A DNA stretch of 64,000 nucleotides from Desulfarculales bacterium UBA696 (GCA_002298995.1 DBMO01000072.1:248001-312000); one strand, 5' to 3'. Counted from the stretch's first letter, positions 25,200 through 34,966 are shown. Program-made: numbers and translations. The notes: generated by a model not told the origin, from the sequence alone.

Positions 25200-25580
25200 T
25201 TACTCCTCCCAATAGAATGCACCCGCACCGGGAGTTTCGCAGACTTTCACCCTCGATACCCGGATGCTGGGAGAATTTATTCTTTTACACAGCTGTCTGT
25301 ATATAAACCTGGCAATGTTTTCAGAAGTGGGATTTTGTTCCGCGAACGCTGCAAGATCGTTCAGGTCGGAATGATCCAGACCGGAGAGAACGTCTGCGAG
25401 GGCGGTTTTGATGTCGCGGAAATCGATCCCTATCCCGATTGCATCCAATTCGGCGCATCTTACGTATACTTCTATGATCCAGTTATGTCCGTGAACCCTG
25501 GCACAGTCACCGGGGTAGCCTCTAAGGCTGTGTGCGGCCGAAAAATGGCTTTTCACATAAACTTCAAAAACTCCGCTCAT
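25200..25580 (-). CDS. queD: 6-carboxytetrahydropterin synthase QueD
   Basis: Converts 7,8-dihydroneopterin triphosphate to 6-carboxytetrahydropterin, the substrate of QueE encoded next. Zinc ligands are His17 (HFSAAH), His30 and His32 (VHGHNW); Cys26 in GDCARVH is the catalytic cysteine. LDHSDLND and ENIARFIY are further PTPS-family blocks, and VCETPGAGAFYWE ends the protein. Length 126 residues is typical. Its last codons carry the ribosome site for queE, so the two are coupled. Confidence 0.95.
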   Translation of the reverse strand: MSGVFEVYVKSHFSAAHSLRGYPGDCARVHGHNWIIEVYVRCAELDAIGIGIDFRDIKTALADVLSGLDHSDLNDLAAFAEQNPTSENIARFIYRQLCKRINSPSIRVSRVKVCETPGAGAFYWEE

Positions 25581-25872
25581 TCAAATTCTCCGTGAGTAAT
25601 GATAATTTTGCTCCGATGGAAGAGGTCTTACGCGGATGAATATAGCCCGCGCCGTCCAAAATGAAAACACGCTAATAACTGACCCACCGGATTGAGCAAC
25701 CCGGCCTATTTACATGCAGAATTCGGGTATTAATGTTTGAAAGCCCGCCCTGTTTGAATGTATATTCGAGTGTAGGGGCGCCCGGGCGGGATAAGGGGTG
25801 GTAAAAAGAGAACGCGCCAAGACGGATACGTCCAGGAAGAACTATTCGCCTTCATAGGGGACTTTTCTAAAT

Positions 25873-26754
25873 ATGTTCAAATTACCGGCATGGAACAGCC
25901 GAAATTGCCCGTGTCTGCGACGAGCGGTGTCTATTTTTTGCCTTTTGTTATGGCTAACGTCAGGTCACGTTCAGGGGGCCCTCGCGCTTACAACCGCCGA
26001 GGAAAATACCATTGCGGCATATGAAAAAGTAGCACCCTCCGTCGTCAACATAACCACCATGGAATGCGACCCCGAGTTTTTCTGGTGCGCAACTCCTCTT
26101 GATTCAGGTTCCGGCTCCGGTGTTGTCCTTAGTGCCGACGGACTCATAGTCACAAACAATCATGTCGTATCGAACGCCAAGAAAATATCAGTGGCTCTCT
26201 CGGATGGAAGAAGGCTCGATGCACATGTGCTCGCATCGGCCGTTGCCGAAGATTTCGCCGTGCTGAAGGTCGATCCGGGCGAAAAACCTCTCAGGGCTAT
26301 TTCACTCGGGAACTCAGACAGGCTGAAGATCGGGGAACGAGTCCTGGCAGTGGGCAACCCCTTCGGGCTCGGACAAACTCTTACTGTCGGCATTGTGAGC
26401 ATGACCAACAGGACGGTAAAGGACGGCGGGAAGATCCTGCGAGATCTTATCCAGACAGATGCATCGATTAATCCGGGAAACTCCGGCGGGGCGCTGGTCA
26501 ATTCCGATGGGGAATTGGTTGGGATTTGTACCGCGATTCTGAGCCCCACCGGGTCGAGTGTCCGCATAGGATTCGCCATCCCGGTCAACAGGATGAAAGA
26601 AGTCGTCCCGACGCTAATCAATCCCTGGCCAAGGATAGTTGGGTGGGGTGTGGCGGCTTTGCTGCTGACACTTTTTCTCAAGCGTATCTACAGGAGGCCC
26701 GAGGCTGCTTCCTCTGGCAATGTTAGTCGAATGGGACCAGATTCAAACTTCTAG
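25873..26754 (+). CDS. HtrA-like trypsin-fold protease with C-terminal membrane helix instead of PDZ
   Basis: A 293-residue envelope protease. A signal/anchor segment (about 17-38) is followed by the protease domain with the intact triad His97 (TNNHVV), Asp127 (AEDFAVLKVD) and Ser204 (NPGNSGGAL). After the last strand (IGFAIPVNRMKEVV) there is no PDZ domain; a hydrophobic helix at about 253-271 with a basic flank (KRIYRRPE) ends the protein. The catalytic domain would thus be tethered to the membrane. The next gene, a full HtrA with PDZ, begins 12 bases later and is clearly related, so this may be a degenerate or specialised duplicate. Two cysteines (C65, C72) near the N-terminal part of the domain could form a disulfide. 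Confidence 0.85.
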   Translation: MFKLPAWNSRNCPCLRRAVSIFCLLLWLTSGHVQGALALTTAEENTIAAYEKVAPSVVNITTMECDPEFFWCATPLDSGSGSGVVLSADGLIVTNNHVVSNAKKISVALSDGRRLDAHVLASAVAEDFAVLKVDPGEKPLRAISLGNSDRLKIGERVLAVGNPFGLGQTLTVGIVSMTNRTVKDGGKILRDLIQTDASINPGNSGGALVNSDGELVGICTAILSPTGSSVRIGFAIPVNRMKEVVPTLINPWPRIVGWGVAALLLTLFLKRIYRRPEAASSGNVSRMGPDSNF

Positions 26755-26766
26755 TGGAGTGAAACA

Positions 26767-27855
26767 ATGTTTCTAAAAAATACCTTATTCATAATCCTCC
26801 TACTAACACTTTTTTTCAGTGTTCCCAGTGCGTATTCCCTTACCGAGGACGAAAAGAACAATATTGATCTTTATCAATCCCTTGCCCCGGGTGTAGTTAA
26901 CATCACCAGCACCGTGGTCGAACATGATTTCTTCTTTAACGTGATTCCTCGGCAGGGAACCGGATCGGGAGCTATAATAGATTCGCGCGGCTACATTCTG
27001 ACCAATAATCACGTTATCGAGGATGCCCACAAGCTCGAGGTAACACTCTCGACCGGCAAAAAATACACCGCCAAGCTGATCGGCTCCGATCCCGATACGG
27101 ATTTGGCCGTGGTAAAGATAGATGTTCCCAAGGAAAAGCTGACCGTAATTCCACTTGGTACATCGGCTAATTTGAAAGTAGGGCAAAAGAGCATCGCCAT
27201 TGGGAATCCGTTCGGCTTGGGTCAGACGCTGACGACCGGTGTGATCAGTTCGATAGGGCGCACAATGCGCTCCTCTACCGGCTCGCTTGTCGAAGACATT
27301 ATCCAGACAGACGCGTCTATTAATCCCGGCAACTCCGGCGGGCCGCTTATCGATTCCTCCGGACAGCTTGTCGGAATCACCACGGCAATTTTCAGCCCGA
27401 CCGGTGCAAGCGTCGGCATCGGGTTCGCCATTCCGGTCGATACGGCAAAGCGTGTGGTAAACGATCTTATCGATAAGGGCTATTACAGTTATCCGTATCT
27501 TGGCGCGACACTCATGAACCTCTTTCCCGATATCGCCTCCGCCCTAAAGCTTCCGGTCACTTCTGGCGCGCTCGTGGTCGATGTCACACCAAGGGGTCCT
27601 GCTGACCGTGCCGGGCTGCGAGGAGGCAACAGGCGTGCCCAGATAGGCAACAATATAGTAATCGTTGGCGGCGATGTGGTGGTGAGCGTAAACGGCAAAC
27701 CTGTTCAGGATGCCGATGCCGCCATCCGGGAAATCCGCAAGCTGCGCCCGGGCGACAGAATCGAACTGGTGATCGTTCGCTGGGACGGAAGCAAGGGGGC
27801 CGTTACGGTGATATTGGGCGAAAAACCTCGCGACGTCCGGGCCAAGCAGCCATAG
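26767..27855 (+). CDS. HtrA/DegP-type serine protease with one PDZ domain
   Basis: A 362-residue periplasmic protease with an N-terminal signal or anchor (1-22). The triad is His82 (TNNHVIE), Asp112 (DPDTDLAVVKID) and Ser190 (NPGNSGGPL). A single PDZ domain occupies about 245-350 (SGALVVDVTPRGPADRAGL, VVSVNGKPVQDADAAIREI), with the DegS-like one-PDZ plan. It lies 12 bases after the PDZ-less paralogue and is probably co-transcribed. Roles of the family are degradation of misfolded envelope proteins or stress signalling; which applies is not clear. Confidence 0.92.
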   Translation: MFLKNTLFIILLLTLFFSVPSAYSLTEDEKNNIDLYQSLAPGVVNITSTVVEHDFFFNVIPRQGTGSGAIIDSRGYILTNNHVIEDAHKLEVTLSTGKKYTAKLIGSDPDTDLAVVKIDVPKEKLTVIPLGTSANLKVGQKSIAIGNPFGLGQTLTTGVISSIGRTMRSSTGSLVEDIIQTDASINPGNSGGPLIDSSGQLVGITTAIFSPTGASVGIGFAIPVDTAKRVVNDLIDKGYYSYPYLGATLMNLFPDIASALKLPVTSGALVVDVTPRGPADRAGLRGGNRRAQIGNNIVIVGGDVVVSVNGKPVQDADAAIREIRKLRPGDRIELVIVRWDGSKGAVTVILGEKPRDVRAKQP

Positions 27856-28009
27856 GCTAAAATTCATTCACCGCGGGGGACGCAGATAAAGTAATGAGGG
27901 CAGAAAAATCTGCGTTAATGTGAACAGACCATCTGGTAATTTATTCCATATATTTTCTCACGCGATCTCCGCGCGCTGTGCGGTGAAAATAGATTCTCCA
28001 GGAGAGGTG

Positions 28010-29677
28010 ATGAAGGAGATGGTTAGACTTTTGACCTACCGTAAGCCCCGGCCGGTGACTTTGGTTATCATGGACGGTATAGGCTACCGCAAAGAGACCG
28101 AGGGCAATGCGGTTGCAAACGGCTGCACGCCCAATCTCGACCGGCTACTGCTCAACTGTCCCAACATATTGTTGCGCGCTCATGGTACGGCTGTCGGTCT
28201 TCCTTCAGACAAAGATATGGGAAACTCGGAGGTCGGCCACAATGCTCTCGGGGCGGGCCGCTTTTATCCGCAAGGCGCAAAGCTGGTAAACGAGGCGCTT
28301 GCTTCCGGCCGGCTTTTCGAGGGGCGCGGCTGGCGGCTTCTGGTCCGGTATTGCCGGCAGCACAATGGTACAATGCACCTTATAGGCCTTCTATCCGACG
28401 GAAATATTCACAGCGACATTCGCCACCTCGAGATCATGCTGGAGCATCTGGCTTTTATTGAAAAAATACCGAGGGCCAGGATTCACGCGTTGCTGGATGG
28501 GCGAGATGTAGGCGAGACGAGCGCACTCATTTACGTCAAAAGGCTCGAAGAACTTCTCAAAAAGCTCAATACCGAAGCCGGTGTGGATTATCGAATCGCG
28601 AGCGGCGGCGGCAGAATGAAAATCACCATGGACCGCTACGAAGCGGACTGGGGGATGGTCGAACTCGGCTGGAAGACCCACGTTGCCGGCGAAGGCAGTC
28701 ATTTCACATCGGCAGAGGAAGCCATTTCAGCCTACCGTGCCGAAAATCCGGGCATCATCGACCAGGATCTTCCGCCCTTTATTATCGCGGATGAAACGGG
28801 TAAACCTGTTGGGCCGATCATGGACGGAGACTCGGTAATTCTGTTTAATTTTCGCGGTGACAGGGCGATCGAGATCAGCCGCGCCTTTGATGATGAGGAT
28901 TTTCCCTCTTTCAGGCGAGAGCCCTGCCCAAGGGTGGCATACGCAGGTATGATGGAATACGATACCGAGGCGCACATCCCTAAACACTATCTGGTCGAAC
29001 CTCCCCACATTGACCACACAATCGGGGAATACCTGGTGATCCACCACGTGCGGCAGATGGCGATCAGCGAGACCCAGAAGTTCGGACATGTAACTTATTT
29101 CTGGAATGGGAACAGGTCGGGAAAAATAGATCCCAGGACCGAGGAATATATGGAAATTCCCTCCGACAGGGTGCCATTCGAGCAGCGGCCCTGGATGAAG
29201 GCGTCCGAAATTACCGACAGGACCATCGATGGAATATTATCCGGAAAGTACGACTTCATTAGGCTAAACTTCGCCAACGGGGACATGGTGGGACATACCG
29301 GGGTCTACCAGGCAGCCCAAATTGCCGTGGAAGCGGTAGATCTTTGCATCGGAAGGCTGATTAATGCGACCGAGAAATCGGGTGGCATACTGCTGATTAC
29401 CGCCGATCACGGCAATGCTGAAGAGATGTACGAGACCGACAAGAATGGGAAATCCAAGTATCATCCCGACGGCAGGCCCAAAGCAAAAACCGCCCACACC
29501 CTCAACCCCGTCTGGTTTATAGTCTACGATCCTTCCGGGGATGACTGCATCCGTTTCAATCCTGAAATCAAAAACCCCGGCCTGACAAACGTCGCCCCGA
29601 CCCTGCTCCAGCTTTTCGGCATCGAACCGCCCGAAATCTACGACCCGCCGCTGCTGCTGTTCAAGGAAGAGTGCTGA
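28010..29677 (+). CDS. gpmI: 2,3-bisphosphoglycerate-independent phosphoglycerate mutase
   Basis: Interconverts 3- and 2-phosphoglycerate in glycolysis and gluconeogenesis. The alkaline-phosphatase-fold metal sites appear as VIMDGIGYR near the start and TADHGNAEEM near the end, and the phospho-Ser is in KDMGNSEVGHN. HLIGLLSDGNIHS, HALLDGRDV and NFRGDRAIEI are other family blocks. The ATG follows AGGAGAGGTG; 30 extra in-frame codons upstream are not protein-like. At 555 residues it is somewhat longer than the usual ~510, with insertions around MAISETQKFGH and the TDKNGKSKYHPDG segment. It is followed by a strong hairpin shared with the converging hpnM-like gene. Confidence 0.93.
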   Translation: MKEMVRLLTYRKPRPVTLVIMDGIGYRKETEGNAVANGCTPNLDRLLLNCPNILLRAHGTAVGLPSDKDMGNSEVGHNALGAGRFYPQGAKLVNEALASGRLFEGRGWRLLVRYCRQHNGTMHLIGLLSDGNIHSDIRHLEIMLEHLAFIEKIPRARIHALLDGRDVGETSALIYVKRLEELLKKLNTEAGVDYRIASGGGRMKITMDRYEADWGMVELGWKTHVAGEGSHFTSAEEAISAYRAENPGIIDQDLPPFIIADETGKPVGPIMDGDSVILFNFRGDRAIEISRAFDDEDFPSFRREPCPRVAYAGMMEYDTEAHIPKHYLVEPPHIDHTIGEYLVIHHVRQMAISETQKFGHVTYFWNGNRSGKIDPRTEEYMEIPSDRVPFEQRPWMKASEITDRTIDGILSGKYDFIRLNFANGDMVGHTGVYQAAQIAVEAVDLCIGRLINATEKSGGILLITADHGNAEEMYETDKNGKSKYHPDGRPKAKTAHTLNPVWFIVYDPSGDDCIRFNPEIKNPGLTNVAPTLLQLFGIEPPEIYDPPLLLFKEEC

Positions 29678-29700
29678 GGCGAGCCAAGGCAGACCACAAA

Positions 29701-29740
29701 TAGTAAAGGGTGGGCACACGGTTGTGTCCACCCTTTACTA
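29701..29740. terminator. Bidirectional intrinsic terminator
   Basis: A 19-base inverted repeat with two mismatches: TAGTAAAGGGTGGGCACAC pairs with the segment ending GTGTCCACCCTTTACTA around a very short loop. It stands between the converging gpmI and mlaC-like genes. A/T-rich flanks (TTTACTATTT on the right, rightward) allow termination of both transcripts. Confidence 0.75.
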
Positions 29741-29786
29741 TTTCAACATGATGGCTGGAATGTTCCGAGCTTGGGAACCCTGAAAA

Positions 29787-30410
29787 TCAGCTCTCCTCAC
29801 CGGCCTTTTTCTGGGTTTTCATTTTCCCTATGAGGGCGTCGTAGCCTTTAGCCCTTATGAATGACCCAAGAGAGTTCCTGTAGGTGTCAACAATGCTTAC
29901 ACCGTCGATGAATACATCGCGGATCAGCCATTTTGAGCCCTTTGGCTCGAGAACATAGTCAACTGGAATATGCTCGTTCGTGCGCATTATGATGGTTTGC
30001 ACCTTTTTGTTTTTTCCATCGGCCGACTCGCCGGGATACTCGACTTTTTCGCGCCCGAGGAAGTTCAGCACCATTCTGGTATACGAGTCCTGAAAAAGTC
30101 CGGTGAAAACATCCTGGTACTGCTGGCGCTGGCCCGCTGAGAGCTTTTCCCAATAGTCACCGAGTGATTCTCTTGCCATTTCGGAAGAAGCGAAATTGTC
30201 GGCGATTAGCTTTCTGATCTGGGTCGCACGTTCCTTCCGGTGCTCGGGTCCTTCGAGCTCGGACCGGGTCTGGATGTCCATGGCTTTATCAAGAACGGCT
30301 TTCACGGTGTTTGTGGGGCCTGATTGAGCTCTGGCTTGGGAACCAATGCCAACGCAAAATGCTAAAAAAAGAACTATGGACAGAAAAAAACAATATCTAC
30401 TCTTTAACAT
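29787..30410 (-). CDS. MlaC/Ttg2-family periplasmic lipid-binding protein (HpnM-like)
   Basis: A 207-residue secreted protein with a signal peptide (hydrophobic 6-26, cleavage near ARAQS). The mature part fits the MlaC/Tol_Tol_Ttg2 fold: IRKLIADNFASSEMARESLGDYW, then QYQDVFTGLFQDSYTRMV, and a final KWLIRDVFIDGVSIVDTYR. The ATG lies inside the last codons of the upstream RND-like gene and overlaps its stop by 14 bases; a longer reading adds 28 residues with no signal-peptide logic. The family carries phospholipids between membranes; the pairing with an MMPL-type pump of the HpnN type points to hopanoid or phospholipid traffic (HpnM). No mlaA, mlaD, mlaE or mlaF is near. Confidence 0.85.
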   Translation of the reverse strand: MLKSRYCFFLSIVLFLAFCVGIGSQARAQSGPTNTVKAVLDKAMDIQTRSELEGPEHRKERATQIRKLIADNFASSEMARESLGDYWEKLSAGQRQQYQDVFTGLFQDSYTRMVLNFLGREKVEYPGESADGKNKKVQTIIMRTNEHIPVDYVLEPKGSKWLIRDVFIDGVSIVDTYRNSLGSFIRAKGYDALIGKMKTQKKAGEES

Positions 30411-33204
30411 AACCTTCGTCTCCTTCCTCAATGACAGGCATCGGTGCTTCCATGCCGGATAAAATCGCCGGCAGGATGAATATGGCTGAAGCAAGTACGC
30501 AAATGCTACCTGCCCATGCTACAAATCCAAGACTGAAAATCCCCCTGTGATGCGAAATCATCAGGGCTCCAAAACCGATGGTAGTGGTCAGGGCCGCCAA
30601 TATGACACCCTTGCCCGTGCTGAACGGGAGGCGGCCGTAGCCGACTCGGCCCTCTTTCCACCTGTGAAGAATTATTACCCCGTACTCGACTCCGGCGCCG
30701 ACTACCAGAGGCATAAAGATAGAATTTGCAAGGTTGAAGTCGAATCCCGTTGCGCCCATAATTCCCACTGTCCAGACAGTTCCGGCAACAAGCGGGATCA
30801 GAGAGACAAGCGTAAGCTTGACGCTTTTGAACGTAAGGGTAAGAAGTATAGTGATCGCCATCAAGGCATAAATTGATGCAGCTACCGAAGCTTTTTTGAA
30901 AGCCGAAGAAAAGACAAAAAGAGAAACAGGATCGCCAACTGCATTGGGTTCAACTTTTCGAACATCGGTTACGAAACGGCTAAGAGCACCCTCCTCCCAG
31001 ATCGATTCTTTAGGGTAGATCCGGATAAGATACTGGTCTTCCCTTAAAAATTGGTCTTTTAGCTCGGAGGGTATATCTTCGATGCGCATTGGTGGAGCCG
31101 AGCAGCTTTCTTTCAGGAGGTTCCATTTATCAACAATGTCATCTTTGAACCGCCGCCGGTAATCCTGGAGATCCTTGAGCGACTCGGGGCGAGTTTGAAG
31201 CGACTGGTTAATTTTGCCGATAAGGAGTTTCACCTTCGCCATCTGCTCTACAAGGGGCTTTGAGGCTCCCCACTTGTCCGCCTGGTCTTCCTGCATTTTG
31301 AAGCTGATTCTCTCCAGCGTGTCAGACAATTCTTTTTGGTAAAGGGTGCGTGCTTCGGGGTCGATCAGGTTTGATGTGCTGGCGTAAGTGGGACCTTCGC
31401 CAAGCCTGTGGTTCGATTGATCCAGCTCGGGGACCGAGGCGAGAATTGATCGGAGAACCGGGATTTTTTCTTCCTGGTGATCGGGGAGCAGACCGAAAAC
31501 GGTTGCGACATCCGAAACCGAGGGCAGAGACTTTAGTTTTCTCGAAGCGGCCAGAGCCTGTTCCGGCGAGCTGGCGAAAGCCGCCGCGGAGAGCAGGGAA
31601 TGCTCGGAGTTTTCAACGAGCAGTTTTTCCCAGTAAACCGCTTCGGCATTCTCCGACTGGAGCCGCAGCGGGTTCAGATCGAACCGGACCATGGAGGCGC
31701 CGAAAGACCCGGCAATGATGAGGAGCAAGGCGCAAGCGAGAACAACCCTGACACCGGTGCGGCTAAGCCGCAGGAGATCCTGCCTGACACCATAGCCAAC
31801 TCCAGTTCTCCTTAGAACCGGCCTTTCCTGGGCTAAATAATAGCTGAGGGCGGGAAGTACGGTGAAATCGGCAAAGAGGGTCAGGAGAATCCCCATTCCG
31901 GTAATCATGCCGAGTTCCATCAAGCCACGAAAGCCCGTCAAAATAAAAGGCAGAAATGAAAAAGCGGTGCCGAGGCCCGCAAGGAAAATCCCTGGGCCCG
32001 AAGTGCTCATAACCCGCGAGATGACCGCCACCCTGCCGGCGTTTGTCTTGTCGCGTTCTTCTTCGAACCGTGCAAACCAGTGGATCGCATAGTCCACGCC
32101 CAGTCCGCTCAAAAGTGGTGCGAAGACTATCGATAAAATATTGAGGTGCCCTATGAAAATTGCCGTCCACCCGAAAGTCCAACAGAGGCCGACGGCAAGG
32201 GAGATCGTAATTATCAGGGGATGCCGCAGCCCGCGGAAAAAGATGATCATGATGAGAAGGACCCCGGCCAGCGATAACCAGGTGGCCTTGGTCATATCTT
32301 TCATTGCCGTATGCATTTCGTCGTTATTGAGTGCCTCCTGGCCGGTCACGCCGGCCTGAACGTCGCTGAAAGAGCCGGCCTGAAGGTCGCGGATGATTCT
32401 TCTAAGCTCGCTCAGGGATGTCTGGGTCTTGCTTACCCCCTCCTTTATTTTTTTCGGCATCACGGCGGCTACAAGGAATTTCTTCTTTCCTTCCCAGATG
32501 TAGCCTTCTTTTTCGAGGTCCCATGCGCTGCTGTTGAAAAAGGACGACCAAGGTGAAACATACTGGTGCGTTCCGTCGAGGTACTGCGAGATGCCATTGA
32601 GAACCTTGATCATGAAACCAAGATCCATCTTCTCCTGGTCGTCTGCAGGCACATTTTGGTCGTCGCTCTCGTCGAGAAACCCCGTAAAGAACTCTCCGAC
32701 CATGCGGGACGCCATCTCCTGGTTCACGAGCTTGAAAAAGACAAGCAAATCGGGATTTTCGGCCAGTTTTTGCACCATATCCGAATGATCTTCGATTTTA
32801 CGCTTGATCTTCTCGAGTTCTTCCTTGTCCAGGTAGTAAAGCACCCATTTTTTGAACTTATCGGGGTCGATCCTGTAGAAAATATCCTGAAAATAGCGCG
32901 GCTCGTTCTGAACCCTGTAGGCCAATTCCCTCATGAATTCTATGCTTCGGTCCTGGGAAGGGCCGCGCACCACGAGCGCGAAGGTTGTTTTGCCGTTGAA
33001 GTTAAAAGGTTCGAGCTCATCCTGAAGAGCGATTAGCGGATGCTTGGTGGAAATTAGTTCGAGCTGGTCCGTTTGGATCTGGAGCAGGGCGAAGGCTGCC
33101 CAAAGGGAAGCAATCACGGTGAGAAGTGTCATCCCCAGAATAAGACGTGGCCTGGGAAGGACCCAGGCCATCCAGCTGCGAAGAAATCCGTTAATAAAAA
33201 CCAT
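30397..33204 (-). CDS. MMPL/RND superfamily lipid exporter, HpnN-like
   Basis: A 935-residue inner-membrane protein with the duplicated RND plan. Helix 1 (about 20-40), a large periplasmic loop, five helices with VFAPLLSGLGVDYAIHWFARFEEE (the acidic relay motif GxxxDY), then a second copy with IFMPLVVGAGVEYGVIILHRWKEG. In the second copy Glu replaces Asp in the relay. Length and order match MMPL lipid exporters, including HpnN, which moves hopanoids to the outer membrane. Between a TolC-like gene upstream and an MlaC/HpnM-like gene downstream, an envelope-lipid export role is likely. Assignment to hopanoids specifically is an inference strengthened by hpnI, hpnJ and hpnK elsewhere in the window. 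Confidence 0.8.
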   Translation of the reverse strand: MVFINGFLRSWMAWVLPRPRLILGMTLLTVIASLWAAFALLQIQTDQLELISTKHPLIALQDELEPFNFNGKTTFALVVRGPSQDRSIEFMRELAYRVQNEPRYFQDIFYRIDPDKFKKWVLYYLDKEELEKIKRKIEDHSDMVQKLAENPDLLVFFKLVNQEMASRMVGEFFTGFLDESDDQNVPADDQEKMDLGFMIKVLNGISQYLDGTHQYVSPWSSFFNSSAWDLEKEGYIWEGKKKFLVAAVMPKKIKEGVSKTQTSLSELRRIIRDLQAGSFSDVQAGVTGQEALNNDEMHTAMKDMTKATWLSLAGVLLIMIIFFRGLRHPLIITISLAVGLCWTFGWTAIFIGHLNILSIVFAPLLSGLGVDYAIHWFARFEEERDKTNAGRVAVISRVMSTSGPGIFLAGLGTAFSFLPFILTGFRGLMELGMITGMGILLTLFADFTVLPALSYYLAQERPVLRRTGVGYGVRQDLLRLSRTGVRVVLACALLLIIAGSFGASMVRFDLNPLRLQSENAEAVYWEKLLVENSEHSLLSAAAFASSPEQALAASRKLKSLPSVSDVATVFGLLPDHQEEKIPVLRSILASVPELDQSNHRLGEGPTYASTSNLIDPEARTLYQKELSDTLERISFKMQEDQADKWGASKPLVEQMAKVKLLIGKINQSLQTRPESLKDLQDYRRRFKDDIVDKWNLLKESCSAPPMRIEDIPSELKDQFLREDQYLIRIYPKESIWEEGALSRFVTDVRKVEPNAVGDPVSLFVFSSAFKKASVAASIYALMAITILLTLTFKSVKLTLVSLIPLVAGTVWTVGIMGATGFDFNLANSIFMPLVVGAGVEYGVIILHRWKEGRVGYGRLPFSTGKGVILAALTTTIGFGALMISHHRGIFSLGFVAWAGSICVLASAIFILPAILSGMEAPMPVIEEGDEGYVKE

Positions 33205-33281
33205 TTATATCCCGTGGCCGAAGAACTTGTTACCCTCTCGACAGGAACGAATCAGTATCACCCTACATTCTAATCTGCATC

Positions 33282-34670
33282 TTACTTTTGGCCAACGGCG
33301 TATTCAAGCCTTGCCAGCGCGACGTGGTAGTTATAAAGGGCACGGAGGTACTCTCCCTGATTTTTTCCGTACCTGTCGATCGCGTCAAACATATCCCTGG
33401 CGGTACCGGTACCGATATCAAAATTTGAAAACGCCGTCACAATCCATCGGCGAGATCCTATCGCCGCCTGTTGGTATGCCTGGTAACCGACTTCGGCTTC
33501 CCTGGCTTCCTGGAAGTATTTCATGACTTCAAGCGGGATGAACCGGACCGCCTTATCGCGCTGCTGAGCGGTTTTCAGATAATCGACCTTGGCCTTGTCA
33601 TACTTGCCCTTGGTGATTCCCAAGTCAAAGTGCCATTCCGCCCCGGCAACGACTGCTGCATAAGCGTGATTGAATTCATCTCCAAAATAGGAGACATCCA
33701 GATCATCGCGCCCGGGCGCTCCGGCAACAGAGCCGATAACCGCCAGGCCAAAGGATGGATAAAAATCTGCTTTTGCCGCTTCCATCAATTTCTTGCGTGC
33801 TTCAACGCCCTTTTTCACCTGTGTGAACTCGGGGCGGTTGGCAAGCGCCATCTGCACGTATTCTTCCTCGGAGGCAAGGCGCCTCGGCTCCCTGGGAAGC
33901 TCTGTTTTGTCTAGCCGAAAGTCTTCGTTCTCCGGGATCCCGGCAAATCTTTTCAGGGACTGATAGGCTAAGTGAGACCCGGTAGTCGCCTTGATCTCAA
34001 ATGCTTTAACTTCCGCTGAAAACGCATCCAAACGATAGAGGTCGCTCTGATCGGCGTTGGCTGCCTTCATCTGGATCAGCCTCTTGATACGGGAGCCGGC
34101 GTCCTTTATAAAATCATCGGCTTCGCCCGCTGCCTTCTTTCCCTGCCCGGCAATGAGATAGGCGTAATAAAGTTCCTTCATTTGCAGGACTACCTCGTTT
34201 CGCACTTTCTCCTTTCCGGCTATTTGTGCTTCAACCCCAAGCGCGGCGGCATCCCTGCGATTGGATATTTTTCCGAAAGTATAGAGGGGTTGCTCGATTG
34301 TAAAGTCGAGTCTCCCAAAGATGGTAATTGCATTGTCGTTGTCGTTAGGGTCTCTGATTCTGCCGATCATGGTGGCCGGATTAACCACGATGATTGGTTC
34401 CTTTGCCGCATCCACCGGACCGACAACTCCCCTCATGTCCATTTGCGGCAGCATACCGGCTTTTGCCATTTTCAGGTCTGTCTTGGCAGAAACAACATCC
34501 AGTTCGGCAATTTTGAGTTCGGGGCTCGTCGCAACCGCCATCTCGATCAACTGGTCAAGGGTTAATACCTTTTGCTCAGCACCAGACGCCCCGGAACAAA
34601 AAAGGGTCAAGAGCAAAACAAGCGACAGACCAGCTTTGACATACTTCCGTACCTGAAAGTACTTTGCCAT
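33282..34670 (-). CDS. TolC-family outer membrane efflux protein
   Basis: A 462-residue outer-membrane factor. A signal peptide (about 12-31, ending ASGAE) is followed by the two repeated helical-coil halves: LTLDQLIEMAVATSPELKIAELDV opens the first, YVQMALANRPEFTQVKKGVEARK the second. AKADFYPSFGLAVIGS is the conserved beta-strand region. It is the first gene of the tolC - hpnN-like - hpnM-like run, 77 bases upstream of the pump. A TolC next to an MMPL/HpnN pump without an adaptor is unusual. The opposite divergent gene starts about 300 bases away. Confidence 0.88.
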   Translation of the reverse strand: MAKYFQVRKYVKAGLSLVLLLTLFCSGASGAEQKVLTLDQLIEMAVATSPELKIAELDVVSAKTDLKMAKAGMLPQMDMRGVVGPVDAAKEPIIVVNPATMIGRIRDPNDNDNAITIFGRLDFTIEQPLYTFGKISNRRDAAALGVEAQIAGKEKVRNEVVLQMKELYYAYLIAGQGKKAAGEADDFIKDAGSRIKRLIQMKAANADQSDLYRLDAFSAEVKAFEIKATTGSHLAYQSLKRFAGIPENEDFRLDKTELPREPRRLASEEEYVQMALANRPEFTQVKKGVEARKKLMEAAKADFYPSFGLAVIGSVAGAPGRDDLDVSYFGDEFNHAYAAVVAGAEWHFDLGITKGKYDKAKVDYLKTAQQRDKAVRFIPLEVMKYFQEAREAEVGYQAYQQAAIGSRRWIVTAFSNFDIGTGTARDMFDAIDRYGKNQGEYLRALYNYHVALARLEYAVGQK

Positions 34671-34966
34671 CGTGCAAACCTTCCTTTTGATAAAGTGTCC
34701 TGGTACGATTTCGCGATCTCATACAGTAGATGAAGGTTGAATGGAAGCGATAATGCCCCTGGCCCCAATGGCCAACTCAAAGTAATACTTGTATAGTGGA
34801 TTCAATAGATGGAGCAAGAAAAAACAGCCCTTTGCCCGATTCCGCATAAACTCCGGAAGGGCTTGACATTAACTGTCGTCTCTGATACCCAGCCTCTTCC
34901 CTTGTTAATTTTTTTCACTAATACTGTTTTTCGGATTTCTTTCCGGAATACAACAAGAAAATTCAA

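Noticed and set aside
25743..25790. CCCGCCC / GGGCGGG inverted repeat before the HtrA pair
   Set aside because: Seven-base arms with a 33-base loop in a GC-rich area are likely by chance; not called as a regulatory site.
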